Below, one piece after another: positions 1 through 11,900 of a DNA stretch of 64,000 bases (position 1 is the stretch's first letter; each line of letters starts with the position of its first letter). A program made the position numbers and the translations under genes. The DNA is from Peribolospora baueri. Lineage: Eukaryota; Basidiomycota; Peribolosporomycetes; Peribolosporales; Peribolosporaceae. Where the stretch lies: positions 1-64,000 of the forward strand of contig JAMDHS010000080.1 in the NCBI GenBank assembly GCA_029717555.1, given 5' to 3'. The notes under the pieces were generated by a model, which worked only from the letters and a program-made list of their open reading frames with translations, ran no database searches and was not told where the DNA came from.

Positions 1-31
<31 letters not shown>

Positions 32-416
32 TTTCCTTTCATCCCGCCTTCGAGGCTGTCTTTCCCTCGCATTCTCCTTACTTTGACCGGAGAGCAGGGA
101 TAATGGAGTGGCATGTAGTCTGCCTGGGAATCGATCACGAGTCCTGATGAGCTGTGCGAGTGAAGAGAGAATGTTCATTCCCGCGCCGCCCCCGCCCAGA
201 GAGCGGTGGGTGGAGTGGGCTCGTTTCTCCGGTCCCCATCTTTCCCAGGCGCCGAACACACGCTGACATACGGAACGTTGTGAGATGGTTTTGCCTTGAG
301 CATGCGCATGCGGGATAACATCTAGCGGTACGAGCGCCCCATCCGACGGACCGTCTCTGACAAACTAGGCCGAGGCCACCCACACCGATAACCCCAACTG
401 TGCGCTCTGACGGCGC
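1..416. other. 3' flank of mL43; no gene seen
   Basis: This stretch opens with a run of seven C followed by about 27 T, then ordinary mixed sequence. It lies downstream of the minus-strand mL43 gene and probably holds its 3' UTR. Open frames here are short, overlap one another on both strands and show no family features. Confidence 0.5.
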
Positions 417-948
417 TCATATCCGCCAAACACGGCCATCGCCACCGTGCAAAGGGCTCCAGACGCCGCGTACGCTCTCGTTGGAGCTCTCGACGGGATG
501 GCGCTTGAGTGGCTTGATCTTTGCGCCGGAAGAATCGAGGAGGAGTTGCACTTTGGAGGCGACGCTTTGTCGGGGTAGGTTTCGTAGGCCGATCGTCTTT
601 TCTCGGCCGTTCACTGGGCGTTGGGAGAGACGGAGGAGGAGCGGAGGAGCGAGTCAGCGACGGGATGGGATGCGATGACCGGGACGTTGACTCACTGTAG
701 AAGCCTCTGACGATGGGTTGATGGAAAGGGCGCTGCTTAACAACAACCTCTACGCTCCCGTTCTTGCGCGCCAACTCCACGACGTCCTTGTCGAGAAAGT
801 CACGGAGGCCCTTGTTGGAGGGCCATTGCTCGCAGTACTCGAAGACGAGCTTGCGGCACTGGAGGACGAAGGAGGTGACGCCGTTGGAGGGCTTGGAGCG
901 CAGGGCGTGCCGGGCGATGTAGGAGGACGTCGGCGGCGGAAGCGTCAT
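417..948 (-). CDS. MRPL51: Mitochondrial large-subunit ribosomal protein mL43 (MRPL51 type)
   Basis: Structural protein of the mitochondrial ribosome large subunit, with the thioredoxin-like L51/S25/CI-B8 fold. Two exons, complement(417..613, 696..948), encode 149 residues, close to the usual family length (about 140). Exon 1 carries the conserved stretch CRKLVFEYCEQW and the GLRDFL segment. The first codons after the intron give the family motif MNGREK (NGREK in yeast), and the C-terminus has SVRGVWSPLHGG, which matches the typical RGIWSPLH ending. The intron is 82 nt with donor gtgagt and acceptor cag; joining keeps the frame exactly. The start at 948 gives a short basic leader, fitting mitochondrial import. 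The gene diverges from the long acidic protein at 1906. Family assignment is strong. Confidence 0.92.
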
Positions 949-1905
949 GGCGGGGTGCTAAAGAGCGAAGGCGACGGGGTGGACGTCTGTCTGTCTCTTT
1001 CGTTCTTGTCGAGCGTCGAGCGTCGAAATGTCGGACGTCGGACGTTTGGCCGGAAGAGGTTGGTGGATGCTGCGGCGACTCGCTGCATTCGATTCGCTCA
1101 ACGGCAGTGCCGGCTGAAAAGAAAAAAAGCGGCGCCGCGTTTGTCGCAGACTCATCAATCAATCTCTGGGCTGCGCTCGCTCCTGCTGCCCTCACCGTCG
1201 CACAACGAACGACACGACACGACACGACACGACACGACGTCAGTCAGTCCGTCGTCACCCACCTCCACCCACGAAGCGATCGCCACACCGTCGACGCCGT
1301 CGCACCCGCCTCCCGCTCTCGCACGATTGTTGATGATCAGGTGAGCTGTGACAACGACGACGACCCGCGCGGCGCTGTCCGTCGGTGGCGGCATTTCTTC
1401 GAGCGGGCCCAACTCGATGGACAGCCCCCGAAAAACAGTCGGCCTCGTCTCCGGCGTCTCCTCCCGTCCGCACTCCACTTACTTACCTTTTACCTTCTTC
1501 ACCTTTCACCCTTCTTCACCTTCACCTTCCCCCTTATCATCCCTTCCTCCCCTCTTCCTCCCCTCTTCCTCCCCTCTCCGCGCAGACGCCCCCGTCGATG
1601 CACTCGCACTCGCGAATCATGCGCACGGCCGACGCTCCGCTCAGACACCGAACCCCCTTCGCTGAGCTCACCAGCTTCGTCGAGAAAAACCCTGCCTTTT
1701 CCAACACGCCTCACCACAACCGCAACCGCACCCGCGTCACCGCTCTCGAACCCGCTCTCCCCGCCCTCTCCCCACCTCTGTGCGCCCCCGTCGCCGGTAA
1801 CGTGGCCGACGCGCTTTGAGCGCGGGAAAAGAACATTGGTCCTTTCATCCCTTTCTCTTCCACACCCAGAAGGATACATAGACTAGAGCACGATCTTGGG
1901 CGAAA
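949..1905. promoter_or_regulatory. Divergent promoter region, mL43 / acidic protein
   Basis: A 957-bp gap lies between the two divergent start codons. It holds a (GACAC)5 array at 1211-1235 and a C/T-rich tract at about 1480-1580, the usual core-promoter composition of many fungi, on the side that would serve the plus-strand gene. Long overlapping open frames here on both strands have low-complexity Ser/Pro/Arg translations and are judged spurious. Confidence 0.55.
1211..1235. repeat. Pentanucleotide array (GACAC)5
   Basis: Five perfect tandem copies of GACAC, followed by a degenerate GACGT. The same pentamer recurs at 54571-54600 and, inverted, at 54031-54065, each time upstream of a gene. 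Confidence 0.9.
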
Positions 1906-4900
1906 ATGACCGGTCAGCTTGCTTCCAAGAAGGGCGGTGAGTGTATGCCGTGTCCAGTCCATCAACGCCGGTCGGGCGGCAAGCTCAAGGCCCTCGTGTG
2001 CACCATGGTCGTACGACCGACCCGGGGTGGAGGGTGTACGTGACCCGACTTCTCATCCCCGTCTCTCTTCGTCCCTCCTCGCAGACGCTCGATCCAAACG
2101 GGCCAATCCCACCTCTCCCACAAAAGGCACTCAACCGCATACAAAGCGCTCTTCGCCATCCCCCACGTCCCCATCCAGCGATGCCATGCATCACCTATCC
2201 CGGCCGCAACATCATCAGCCCCCCCGTTTAGCGGACGGAAAACCTCACAATCACAAGCACACACACAAACACGCACATGCGGCCGCCTCGGCGTCGGCCG
2301 CCGACGCCGCCGGCCTCTCCATCAAGCTGCGTGTCGCCCCTCGCTCCGCCGGCGAACGAGTCGGCGACACCTCCAAGGTTCAGCACGCTTCCAAGCGAGC
2401 CAACCAAGCTGGTCATGCCTCGATGGCCACCAACCGCAGGACGAAGAAAGCGGACACTAAGCTCGAGCTCGGTTACGAAACCGACAGCGATCTGACTGAA
2501 GTGCCGTCGGAAAATGAAGGGGAAGAGCAGGGGGACCGCGCGGATGAGGATGACGACGACGATGACCATGATGGCGACGTCGCTTCCGACGATGAATTCG
2601 ACAGCACCGTTGGCACCACAGATCTCGAGGCGAGGCTCTGCTCGGACGAGGAGAGTCTGATCGACTCGGACGATTCTAACATTCCCAACCTTGGCGCTCT
2701 CGAAGCAGAGGAAGAGAGCTACCTCATCGAGGAAGCCGAAAAGGCCGCCAACGAGGCCAAAGCCCGTGCTCGGGTGCGCCGCAGCCTCCTCGAGGGCGGA
2801 GGTAAGCAGTTCCCTGGCCACGGAAGGGGCCGAGGTGGAATGGGAGAGTGGGGTCGGAGAGGGGGCGGAAACCGGGACAGGAAGCAGATCAAGAACAAGG
2901 ACGACAAGGAGGCGGGGGCGGAGACGGACGACGAAGGAGGAGAGGCGGGCGCCGGCTCGTTACGCGTACGTGACGGCGGAGGCCCCGGCTCCGATGACGA
3001 CGAAGACGCGGACGACGACGAGTTGGCGACGCGGGACGGTTTCGGCGTGACCCCGGACGACCTCTTCTTTGACGGGGGCTTCGACTCCTCGTCCGAGCCC
3101 AGCTTCACCGACTTTTTCGGCTCCGACAACGACGATCAGGGCATTGTCGGAGATAATAGCAGTGATGGCTCTACCGACGATGACGACTCGGACGACGACT
3201 CGGACGACGACGACGACATGAGCGAGATCGAGGAGCTCGGCGGTGGTGCAGAGACTTCCACCGCCCCCGTCACCAGCAATGCTCTCGCTGCGCTCGACGC
3301 TGGTGGTGGTCAGGCGGCCAATGAAGCTTCAGCCGCTCCTCCTATGCGTTACCAGGAGGAAGTCCCTCTCATCGTCATCGAAGACCTCGACGGCCGTCTC
3401 ATCTATGCGCGCGCCCGGGGTGGTGAAGCCGTGTTCGGGTCGGATGGAGAGTTCGAGTTCGCGGAGAGTGGCGACGACGATTCCGACTGGGAGGACGCTC
3501 ATATCGCCGGCCTGTCGGGCTCTGCAGGTTCTCTCTGGGGTGTCGGCCCCGGTGACGAGGCGTGGGATGATGGCGATACGACGGACGAACTACCCGAGGA
3601 AGACATGCCTTTCCCGCGGCTCCTCATCGGCTCCATCACGCCGCGTGGACGTCGTAACCCCCGCGCAGCCCTCCTCGCTCGCAACAACAAGGCGGCCAAG
3701 ATGGCCGCCGAGGCTGCCAACGCCGCCATCGCCGCCAGCGGCACGGGCAGCGCGACCACGGTCGATTCGAGCATCCCGTCGCCCACCGCGTCGCCCAGTC
3801 ACGGTTCGGCGTCGCTCCCTTCGACGAACGACGGTACCACCAAGGGCAAGTCCTCAGCGCTCGGTCCTCCGCGCTCAAACAATTTTCTGTCTTTGTCCGC
3901 GCCTCTCTCGCCGTCTCGCCCTCACATCCCGTCCAAGCCGAGAGTCCTGCCTCCGATGGGCAGCTTCATGCCCGCGGCCGCTTCGGCTGAGCATCGCGCC
4001 GTGATTGACGGACAGCAAGAGACACCGTCTCCCTTCTCGGGCCGCGGCACGATTCGCAGCAGGGGAACGAGCAGCAAGCGAAAGAGAGGCCTCCAGCGGC
4101 GCGAGTCGTCTTCCACCAACTCGTCCAAGCGCGGTCGTCTGCATGTGCCCGGGCCGACGCGATTCCTCATGCCCGATCCTTTTGAAGAGGACGAACGGTA
4201 CAGTTCGGACCTCGGTCCGGAGGACGTGGCCATGGACCTTGACGACATTCTCGATTGCAGCGTCCTGGCCCGCGGCGTCGGCCCGAGCAGCGGAGACGAC
4301 ACGGACGATGCGGAGATGGACGACTCCGCCGCCGGCAGGAGCGGGGCGTCGGTGAGCGGGAGGAGGAAGAGTTTGACCGCTGGCGGCGGCTCGAGGAGGT
4401 ACCTTTGCGACCTCTCGCGGTGGGACCGCATCCCCATTGGCGCTTTCCGCAACAACACGCAGTCCCCCGGCTCCAATCCGATGACATCCTATTTCCTCGC
4501 CGTCCAGCAACAGCAGAAGAGCCCCAGCGCGCGCAGCCAGAGCGGACACCACCATCGTTCTTCGAACGGTCATGTGGGCGGTCACGCTGGAGCGCTGCTC
4601 CCCATTCGTATCCTGCGCTCCAACTACCCTGCCACATCCCTGGACGCCACGCTCTGCGAGGACGACGAGAATAAACGGAAAGCGAGGAAACGTCGCATGG
4701 AGACGTTCCTCGTCTCTCCTGTTCTCGCTCCTTTTCATGGAGGCGGCGGCGGCGACCCGTTCCGCACGGGCGAAAGCGGCTCGGCCCCGGCCGCATGGGG
4801 CGTCGCGGCGAGAAAGGTGAAAAAGAAAGCGAAGAAGCTCAAGAAGAAGAAGCTACGCGAAGCGGCTGCCGCCGCGGCGGCGGCCAAGTCGGCAGGAGGA

Positions 4901-5473
4901 GGCGAGGAGAACGGAGTGTTCGCTTCGTCCATCAGTCCCCCCGCTCCTTTCATTCGCCCCCTTCCGGAACCGAAACCCAAAGCTGATGCGTTGTCCCCTG
5001 GAGCGACGACGGAAGCCAACGCCAAGCTAGCGGCGGCGGCGTCGAGCCCGGGCGCCACCGGTGGCGGTGGTAGCCACATCGCACGCAAGGTGCAGCTTCC
5101 CAAGCTCAAGATCCTCGCCCCCTCCCCGATGCCTAGCCCTGCTGGCTCTCCCACCTCGACGACCGCACCGACGCTCGCCACGAACGGACTCGCAGCTGCC
5201 GCGCCGGCGTCTGCGCCACCAACGGCACCCGTGGATGGCCATGGGCGACAAGCGGATGAGGCAGCTAAGCCCCCCAGGGCCTCCAGCGCCCCGTCCCATC
5301 TTCCCCACTCGCACACATCTCCACCCCGCCGCGAGCAGGAGCGCGACCGAGGCGAGCAGCAAAAGGTACCTTTATCGGTGTTCGGCGCCAACACTCTCCA
5401 CTCTCCTCTCTTCTCCGGCATTCCAGGCATGATGATGCCGCCTCTGGCGCTGGATGAGGATGTGGAGATTTAG
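1906..5473 (+). CDS. Long acidic nuclear-type protein, possibly IFH1/CRF1-like
   Basis: Two exons, 1906..1936 and 2085..5473, encode about 1139 residues. The first exon is 31 nt (MTGQLASKKG), donor gtgagt, and joins in phase after acceptor ctcgcag at 2084. The protein is mostly disordered. It has Asp/Glu runs (about residues 150-180 and 370-400), a segment LFFDGGFDSS near 333 followed by an FFGSD motif, the conserved-looking block PLIVIEDLDGRLIYAR near 436 followed by FGSDGEFEF, a block LSRWDRIPIGAFR near 785, and a Lys-rich cluster near 920 that could be a nuclear signal. From memory these islands resemble the CRF1/IFH1 family of ribosomal-protein-gene coregulators, but I could not verify this. 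The coding call is strong; the family call is tentative. Confidence 0.7.
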
Positions 5474-5960
5474 TCTCGGTTTCGGTTCACTAGGATCTTT
5501 ATCCGTCCGACGCGCTCGTCGAGCTCTCGGCTCGGATCGCTCCGCCTCCTTTCCTTCGCCGTTCTGGCTCGCCTTGGCTGCTGAGGACGGTCCGCTTCCT
5601 TCTCTCTTCCCTCCTTTCCTTTGGTTCCCTGACTGGCCCGCTCGACTGTTCCGACTCGACTCCCAACCATCGTCGCTCGCACATGGCATCTCGCTTCTCC
5701 ATTGCTTCCGCCTCCGTCACGCCTCGCTTCACCGCATGACCCATTCCCCCATTTTCTCTCCGGTCCACTCGCATGCACGCGTCATGAAAACTCACGAGTA
5801 TTTTTTCTTCAAGTCCTGTCTCGATTTCGTTCTCTTCGCCTCTGCCCTCTCTCATATCCCCCCCCCTTCCCCCATGAACCTTGACCGGTCCTGATTGGTC
5901 TCTGGCAGATCGTCCTTCTCTTCTCTACCTCTATTTCATTCGCTGTCGGTCCCGGTCTCC

Positions 5961-5985
5961 CTCTCTCTCTCTCTCTCTCTCTCTC
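5961..5985. repeat. CT dinucleotide microsatellite
   Basis: About twelve uninterrupted CT units downstream of the acidic protein gene. Confidence 0.85.
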
Positions 5986-6752
5986 GTTCTCCCGCTCAGC
6001 TCCTCGCCCTCTCGTATCCTCTACGAAACTGATCATGTCATGTGTCCCGTGTGTGTTGTTTGTCTGTTCTCTTGCGATCTGTCCTGTTCTCGTTTCCGAC
6101 TTTTTGTATCTAACAAATTGGGGCAATCGCGTTCGTTCCCTTTTCAAGTCACTGACTGCGCTGCGGCTGCGGCTGTGGCTGCGGCGTTTCATTTAGGCTG
6201 GGCTGTTTCGCCGGCTCACCTTGACGACGAACGCCATTGTCGTCGTTGCCGTCGCCGTCGAGACGAGACGGACTGGACCCCTCCCTTTGTACAGGAGGAG
6301 ACGACGCCCTGCCTAGGCGCTCTTTTGTGACACGCCGCCGACGCCTGGCGAACAGCAAGTCAAATATGGCATGCCGTCATGGATGATCCCGCCCAACATA
6401 GGCGACGCGGCAGGCAGAGAGAAAGATCGTCAACCAAGCGCATCCGAGCCCATCCACCTATCCTATCCTATCCTATCCCTTCAGCCGCGTTCGCCCTTGT
6501 TTCTTGACAAGGCACGGTCTTGGGCCCGCTTGGGTGGTTGTTGTTGTTGTTGTTGTTGCTGTTGTTCGGTCATTTGGGAAATATTCTCGTGCGTCGTCGG
6601 TGTCGTCGGCGTCTGGCTCGCCCACACAGCACACAATGGTGTATCGGGACGCTCGCTCGGCTCGGCTTGTGTGACGTTGCTCATTTCGAAATCGTTGGCA
6701 TGGCCGCCTCGCCCGTACGCACCCTCCGATGACACCCTCGTCGCTGACATAT

Positions 6753-6760
6753 TATATAAG
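6753..6760 (+). promoter_or_regulatory. TATA-like box
   Basis: TATATAAG lies about 370 bp before the chosen ATG of the secreted protein at 7133, with C/T-rich sequence between. Its role is inferred from position only. Confidence 0.4.
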
Positions 6761-7132
6761 TGCGCTCACAGGGTCTCCTCGTCACATACATCCTCGGTCC
6801 TTTCTTTCCCTCCGCTTGCCGTTCTCCTCTCCCTCCTCTTTCTGTCTTCCTGTCCCTTAACAGCAGACGAATCCGGCTTCCTAGGACCTTCTGCATTGTC
6901 GCAGGGCGACCCTTCGAACTCGCACAACCTCTTTTCTTTTTTTTTCTCTCTCTTCTTTTCCGTTACTTGGTACTGTTGTCCCATTTCTTAGAACGGCCGT
7001 CCTCTTTTGAAGGTATTTTTCACCCGCTCTCTCACGTTCCTTCACCCTGGCCAGCTTGGGTTCGCCGGCTTAAGCTCATCTCGGACTTTGCGCCGTTTTA
7101 ACTCGCCACACAGAACAAAAAACGCCGTCGAC

Positions 7133-8371
7133 ATGGCGTTCGTTCCGACCAAGCTGATGTCTATCGTCATCCTCTCCCTCTCCCTCTCCCTCTCCCTCTT
7201 CAGCGTTGTCGTGCCCCTGGAGGGTGCCGTGGCCGCTCCCACTCCCTTCGCCCTCGCCCCGCGGATGTCAAGATCTCTTCAAGATTCCTCCCTCCAGCTC
7301 CAGGTGCACGCGTACGAGAAGCGCGTCGGCGGGTCCGGCGGCACGACTTTTACCGGTGCAGCGACTGAGGACAATTTGACAGGCTTGCTCGGCGCACTGG
7401 GCCAAGGAGCGGTGGGAGGACAGGGACAAGGACAGGCGGCCGCCGGAGGTGGAGGCGGCGGTTTGCTCGGAAAGCACGCCAGCGCTGGCACCACCGCTGG
7501 TGCATGTACTGGCGCCGGCAACGGCACTGACACTGCCTCTGGCACAGGCGCTGCTGGCACCGGCACCGGAACTTCTGCGTCTCCAGGTGCCACGACCTCT
7601 GCGACTGCGGGTGAGTCATCTTGCTTCATCGTCGTGGGCGAACAGCTCATCCCAATGTCGATAGATAGATGGCTTGCTCACTGTCCACCCCGTTTCCTTG
7701 CCGGTCTTCGTTCGCACAGGCGCTACTCAAGGTGGCCAGTCTACGTCCGGCAGCGATGGAAGTCAGTGTCGTTTCGATAATCTCTCGCCAATGCAGGGTA
7801 CCCCGGGAATCGATATCGCCATCGACCTTGTGTCCCTTGTCTGCCGAAACAGACAGCTCATCCCCTTCAATCTTTGTTTTTTTTCTTATTTTTACTACCC
7901 GCAGCCACCACGTCTGATTTTCCCGATGTCGCCAATGGACAGCAGGGTGCTGGTGCGATAGGCAGCTCGACCACCTCCGCAGGCAACTCGACCGCCTCCG
8001 CAAGCAACTCGACCACCTCCGCAGGCAACTCGACCGCCTCCGCAGGCACCTCGACCGCCTCCGCAAGCAACTCGACCACCTCCACGATCGGATCCGGGAC
8101 CGGCAGCGCCATGGGCGTCGGGCCGAGTGGGACGGCTCAGGGAGAGACTGGTAAAACCAAATGCAATGGAAGGGGCTCTCAGAAAGGCGCATCGGCGTCT
8201 GCCGCCACTCCTCAGGCTACAAGTACGGCCGGTAACAGTACGAACACTGGCCAGGGGAACGGCACGAGCGGGTCGACCGGCAACTCCCAAGGCTCGGCCG
8301 GACAGCAGTCTCAGGGCGCAAACGCCAACGGAGTGCCCGTCGAGATCATCCATGCGGGTGGGGCTGCTTGA
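7133..8371 (+). CDS. Secreted Ser/Thr/Gly/Ala-rich repeat protein, function unknown
   Basis: Three exons, 7133..7610, 7720..7797 and 7905..8371, encode 340 residues; the phases agree at both junctions (donors gtgagt and gtaccc). The start at 7133 gives a classical signal peptide: a short polar head with Lys7, then an Ile/Leu/Ser-rich core and a small-residue region ending near AVAA. An upstream in-frame ATG at 7007 would hide the signal peptide, so I prefer 7133. The mature part is rich in Gly, Ser, Thr and Ala with Asn-Ser/Thr sequons, a Gly run near 115, and a six-unit repeat in exon 3. The tail lacks a hydrophobic GPI-type end. One Cys lies in the small second exon. No known domain is recognised; cell-wall or extracellular matrix protein is only an inference. 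Confidence 0.7.
7966..8083 (+). repeat. 21-bp coding tandem repeat, six units
   Basis: Units begin with CTCGACC at 7966, 7987, 8008, 8029, 8050 and 8071, spaced exactly 21 bp; the last is partial. Each encodes a seven-residue Ser/Thr-rich unit of the form NSTTSAG or NSTASAS in the secreted protein. Confidence 0.92.
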
Positions 8372-8910
8372 AGGAACGAACGGACAAGACGACCATGGTT
8401 GCTCCGGGTCGCGCAGGTTTCGCGTGAGCCTCACCTGTCGATGACCGATCCGATCATTACGTCCTTTCGCCCCCTCGTGCTGGTCACGAGAAGGTTTGCG
8501 AGACCAAAGGAGAAGAAGGGTGATCTTGTCGTGAACGAGGCCTCTCTTTTCTTGCTCAGTTCCAAGCGTCCACTCCATGTCGCCATCTTCCCATTTGCTC
8601 CCGCCTTCCTCCTTACGAGGGAGGCGCTTTCCACTCCCGCACGGACTCGAGTCGTGATTCTGGATGCCAATCTACCCTGTAGCGTAGTCCTGGTCTTATC
8701 CCGCTCTTAAGACAACTTCCTGATACGATTCCGCATGCTATTGCATAGGGGCACCCTTGCGATAGCACACGACAAAGTGGGACACGAAGCGAGGAAGCCG
8801 TTCACCTCAGCTTCCGTCTCCGAAGTCTTCGCAGAGCCCACTTCCGTGCGCGCAGTGACTGGGTCAGACGTGTCCATGGCATTGGCGTATCGGACGGGCT
8901 ATTAAAATTT
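8372..8910. other. Intergenic between convergent genes
   Basis: About 540 bp between the ends of the secreted-protein gene (+) and the long low-complexity gene (-). It should hold the two 3' UTRs. I see no further gene or repeat. Confidence 0.5.
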
Positions 8911-11900
8911 CTAGGCAGATGAGTGGAAGACATCGGGTTGAGAGTGCGAACGACAAGAGGGAGCGACGGTGACGTCGACGTCACTAATTCTGACGTCCAA
9001 ACCACGTGAAACAAAGTGGTTGGGAGAGGCGACAAGCGTGGATGAAGGAGAAACGGGAGTGGTGAGCGTGCTGTTCGGCTCTGAAGCAGAGACGGAAGTC
9101 ACTTGTGAGGATATTGGAGAAGCAGAGGAGGGCGAACCGCTGGAGGAGAAATGCAACCGGAGAGATCTTCGCTTTCGAGCCAGACGCCAACGACGAGTCT
9201 CTGAGAGAGATGTGGAAGACGAGAAAGGTGAAGAAGCGATCCGGGTGAACCTGAGTAGCGGATTCGAGGGGCTCGAGCCCGAGCGGAAACGGTCTGATCC
9301 GCATTGATCATTTTTGTCGTCGTCGTTCCTGGGCACATATGAGGTCCAGGAAGAGCTTTCATACGCTTGTATAAGTCGGCGAGCAGTGGTGCAGTAGCTA
9401 GGCTCATCAACACCCTCCTCGATGTCGTGGTGGTCCTGTGCTATGCCGTAGTTCCCGAAATCAGGGTCATCTTCATATTGGTCCTCATATCCATCTGGTA
9501 GACCGTTGTACTTCTCCTCCTCTGGGAAACGCCGAGTAGTTGGAGAATGACCCTGGAACACTTCTTCAGGAGGAACAAGGTGCTGAGACTGGAACCCTCG
9601 GACCGTCTTGTATGCTCGGCTCTTCCCATTGCCTTGTTCCGCTTCTTCTCCATCCCGCTGACGCTGGTCAGCATCATCAGATGCAGCGGGCCTTCCACCT
9701 TGGCACTGGTTTGATTTTTTCAAGGACAGATCCGCCGTCCACCGACAGCAAGCGTCCCCTTCAGGAGAAGGAGGTACCTGGCAAGCCCATCGCAGCCATT
9801 CGAATGTCTTGTCTGAGAAAGCTCCTCCTGTTGTAGTCGCAGTGGGCAAAACGTGTGATTTCCCGGAAGGTACCCTGCTTGCCACTGCTGCTGGGAGAGA
9901 GGATGGTGCTGATGACAACAAGGAGGAAGCAGCCTCTTCCGATGAAGACTCCACAGGACAAGTGCTGGCATCATCATCAGTATCCCTATGTCGGAGGCTT
10001 GTAGCCCTTTTTGATGGCCACTTTAGCACGGTGCCTGGGCGTGAGCGAGAGCGAGAACTCGAACCAGAGTTGAAGGTGTTGATAATGTCAGGAAAGGACC
10101 AGACATCGAGCTGGTCAAGCATATGTGCAGGCAGAGGTGCGCTGAGCATGGCCTCTCTTAGCTCTGCCAGTTCGTCGTCCGACTCTTCCGCTTCCCCCTC
10201 TCCTTCTCGCTCCCCCCGTCCTGCATGATATCTATGCTTCCTGTGGTGTTCAATGTCAGGTGTGGCCACCCACACAGAACTTTCCATCCTCCCAGAGACT
10301 GAGACCTGAGGTGACGTCCGGCCAGAAGCTGGTAGAGATGTCTCAGGTGAAGGCAGCTTGGACTGGGGGCCAGACCTGCAAGGAGTTTCCTTAGGCGAGA
10401 GCGGTCTAGCGCGCCGGACGAGCGAGTCGCTTCGGCCGTGCAGGATCACTTCCACAGCCATCGGAGAGAGGTAGTAAGTTGGTCGGGAGCGGGTACCATC
10501 TGGTCGGCGCTGGAACACGGAAGAAACACAATTATAGGTCGACAAAATGACTCCCGAAATGAAATGCGGTAGGACGGCAAAAGGACTAACCGAGAGCGCT
10601 AGACTGTATCCCCTGTATTTCCTGTCGACGTCAACCGTGGACAATTTCTTCTCCCGTCGCTCAAGCGTCGTCTGTTCGCTATCCTCTTCCTCCTCCTTTT
10701 CGCACTCCACTAAGGTGGCTCCGGCGCCTTGAACGGGTACGATGAGCCCTGTAATACCGTCTTCAACATCTGGCTTGAATGGGCTCCTGAACTCAGCTTC
10801 AGACCTGCGAAATCGCTGGGGCACCTGTCGGAGAGCTGGCATAGGGTGCTCCTTCCGACGACGGAACAGCAACTTGTACTCTCCTATCTGCTTTTCGGAT
10901 TTCCGACCTGTTGCAGTGGGCGTCGAGGGAGATGGCGTGGGAGGCGAATGCAACCTATACCTTTTCTTTGGATGAGCGATGTCCATATTGCCGCGTTTGG
11001 GGAGGTTCGAACGTCGGATCGGAATAGGGCCCGCCGCTTGACCGCGGTCGAGGACTTGACCGGGGTGGCGGACCTTGGGAGGAGGCGAACGAGGTCTGCG
11101 TGGGCGCGACTGTCCGCGGCAATCCGTTCGAAAAAAGACCACATCCGAGCCGGTCTCGGTCGACTGCTCTCCGGCGACTTCAAAGTCCTCCTCTAAAAGA
11201 CCACGATGCGCGTGAAAAGAGGGCCACGGACGAGGAGCATTAAAATTGCCTCGAGCTTGCCTCTGCCCATTCGTATGGTGCTGTCTGGATATGATAGATG
11301 ACAACTCCAGACGGTCCTGACGGGCTCGCAGAAATTCCCCGCCGAAGCCCACTTGCTTGTGCTTCGGTGAGTTGTGCGTTCCAGTCAGACTTCCTGAACC
11401 GAGGAGGTGGTCCTTAGCTTCGCCCGCCACCCATTTTCCAAACCTCTTGAAGAAGTTTGCGGACAGTTTTCCCAACCCGCGACCGTACATGATGGAAGCC
11501 GTAGGTGACGATATGTCCGACCGCGACTGTTCTCCGGATGGCGGCCCGTGGTGCAGGTCTGGGGAGGTGACAAAATGTGGTCTGTGCGAACAAGTCCGGA
11601 TGTTCTCGTCGCGCGCCATTATAACATTAGGACTTGACGGACCGACGGGGACATGTTCAGGCCTCGTCCTGCAGACATTGTCGGCGAACTGGACTTCGGG
11701 CGCTGTCATTAGCAGGCCCACTTGTCGCCTCAGCCGAGCTAATTCTAATTTTTTGCCGTGATCAAAAGGAACTTGAGTGTTAACGGTGGGGTCCATGTCG
11801 TCTAGAGGAGGGCTGGGCAAGTCCGTCAACGATTTGAAGCCATGATGGTAAAGATTCTGATCACTGGTGCAGGCCGAAGAACTAAGCAGCAGAGGGTGAG

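Larger units (their letters stand above)
5474..7132. other. Intergenic: 3' UTR of acidic protein and promoter of secreted protein
   Basis: No convincing gene. The stretch contains a CT dinucleotide run at 5961-5985, a TTG triplet run at about 6537-6560, a TATA-like box at 6753-6760 and a pyrimidine-rich tract at about 6930-6990. Open frames here are low-complexity and overlap on both strands. Confidence 0.5.

Noticed and set aside
1107-1886. 259-codon plus-strand open frame upstream of the acidic protein
   Set aside because: Translation of the GACAC array and the C/T tract (Arg-, Ser-, Pro-rich); composition is that of a promoter.
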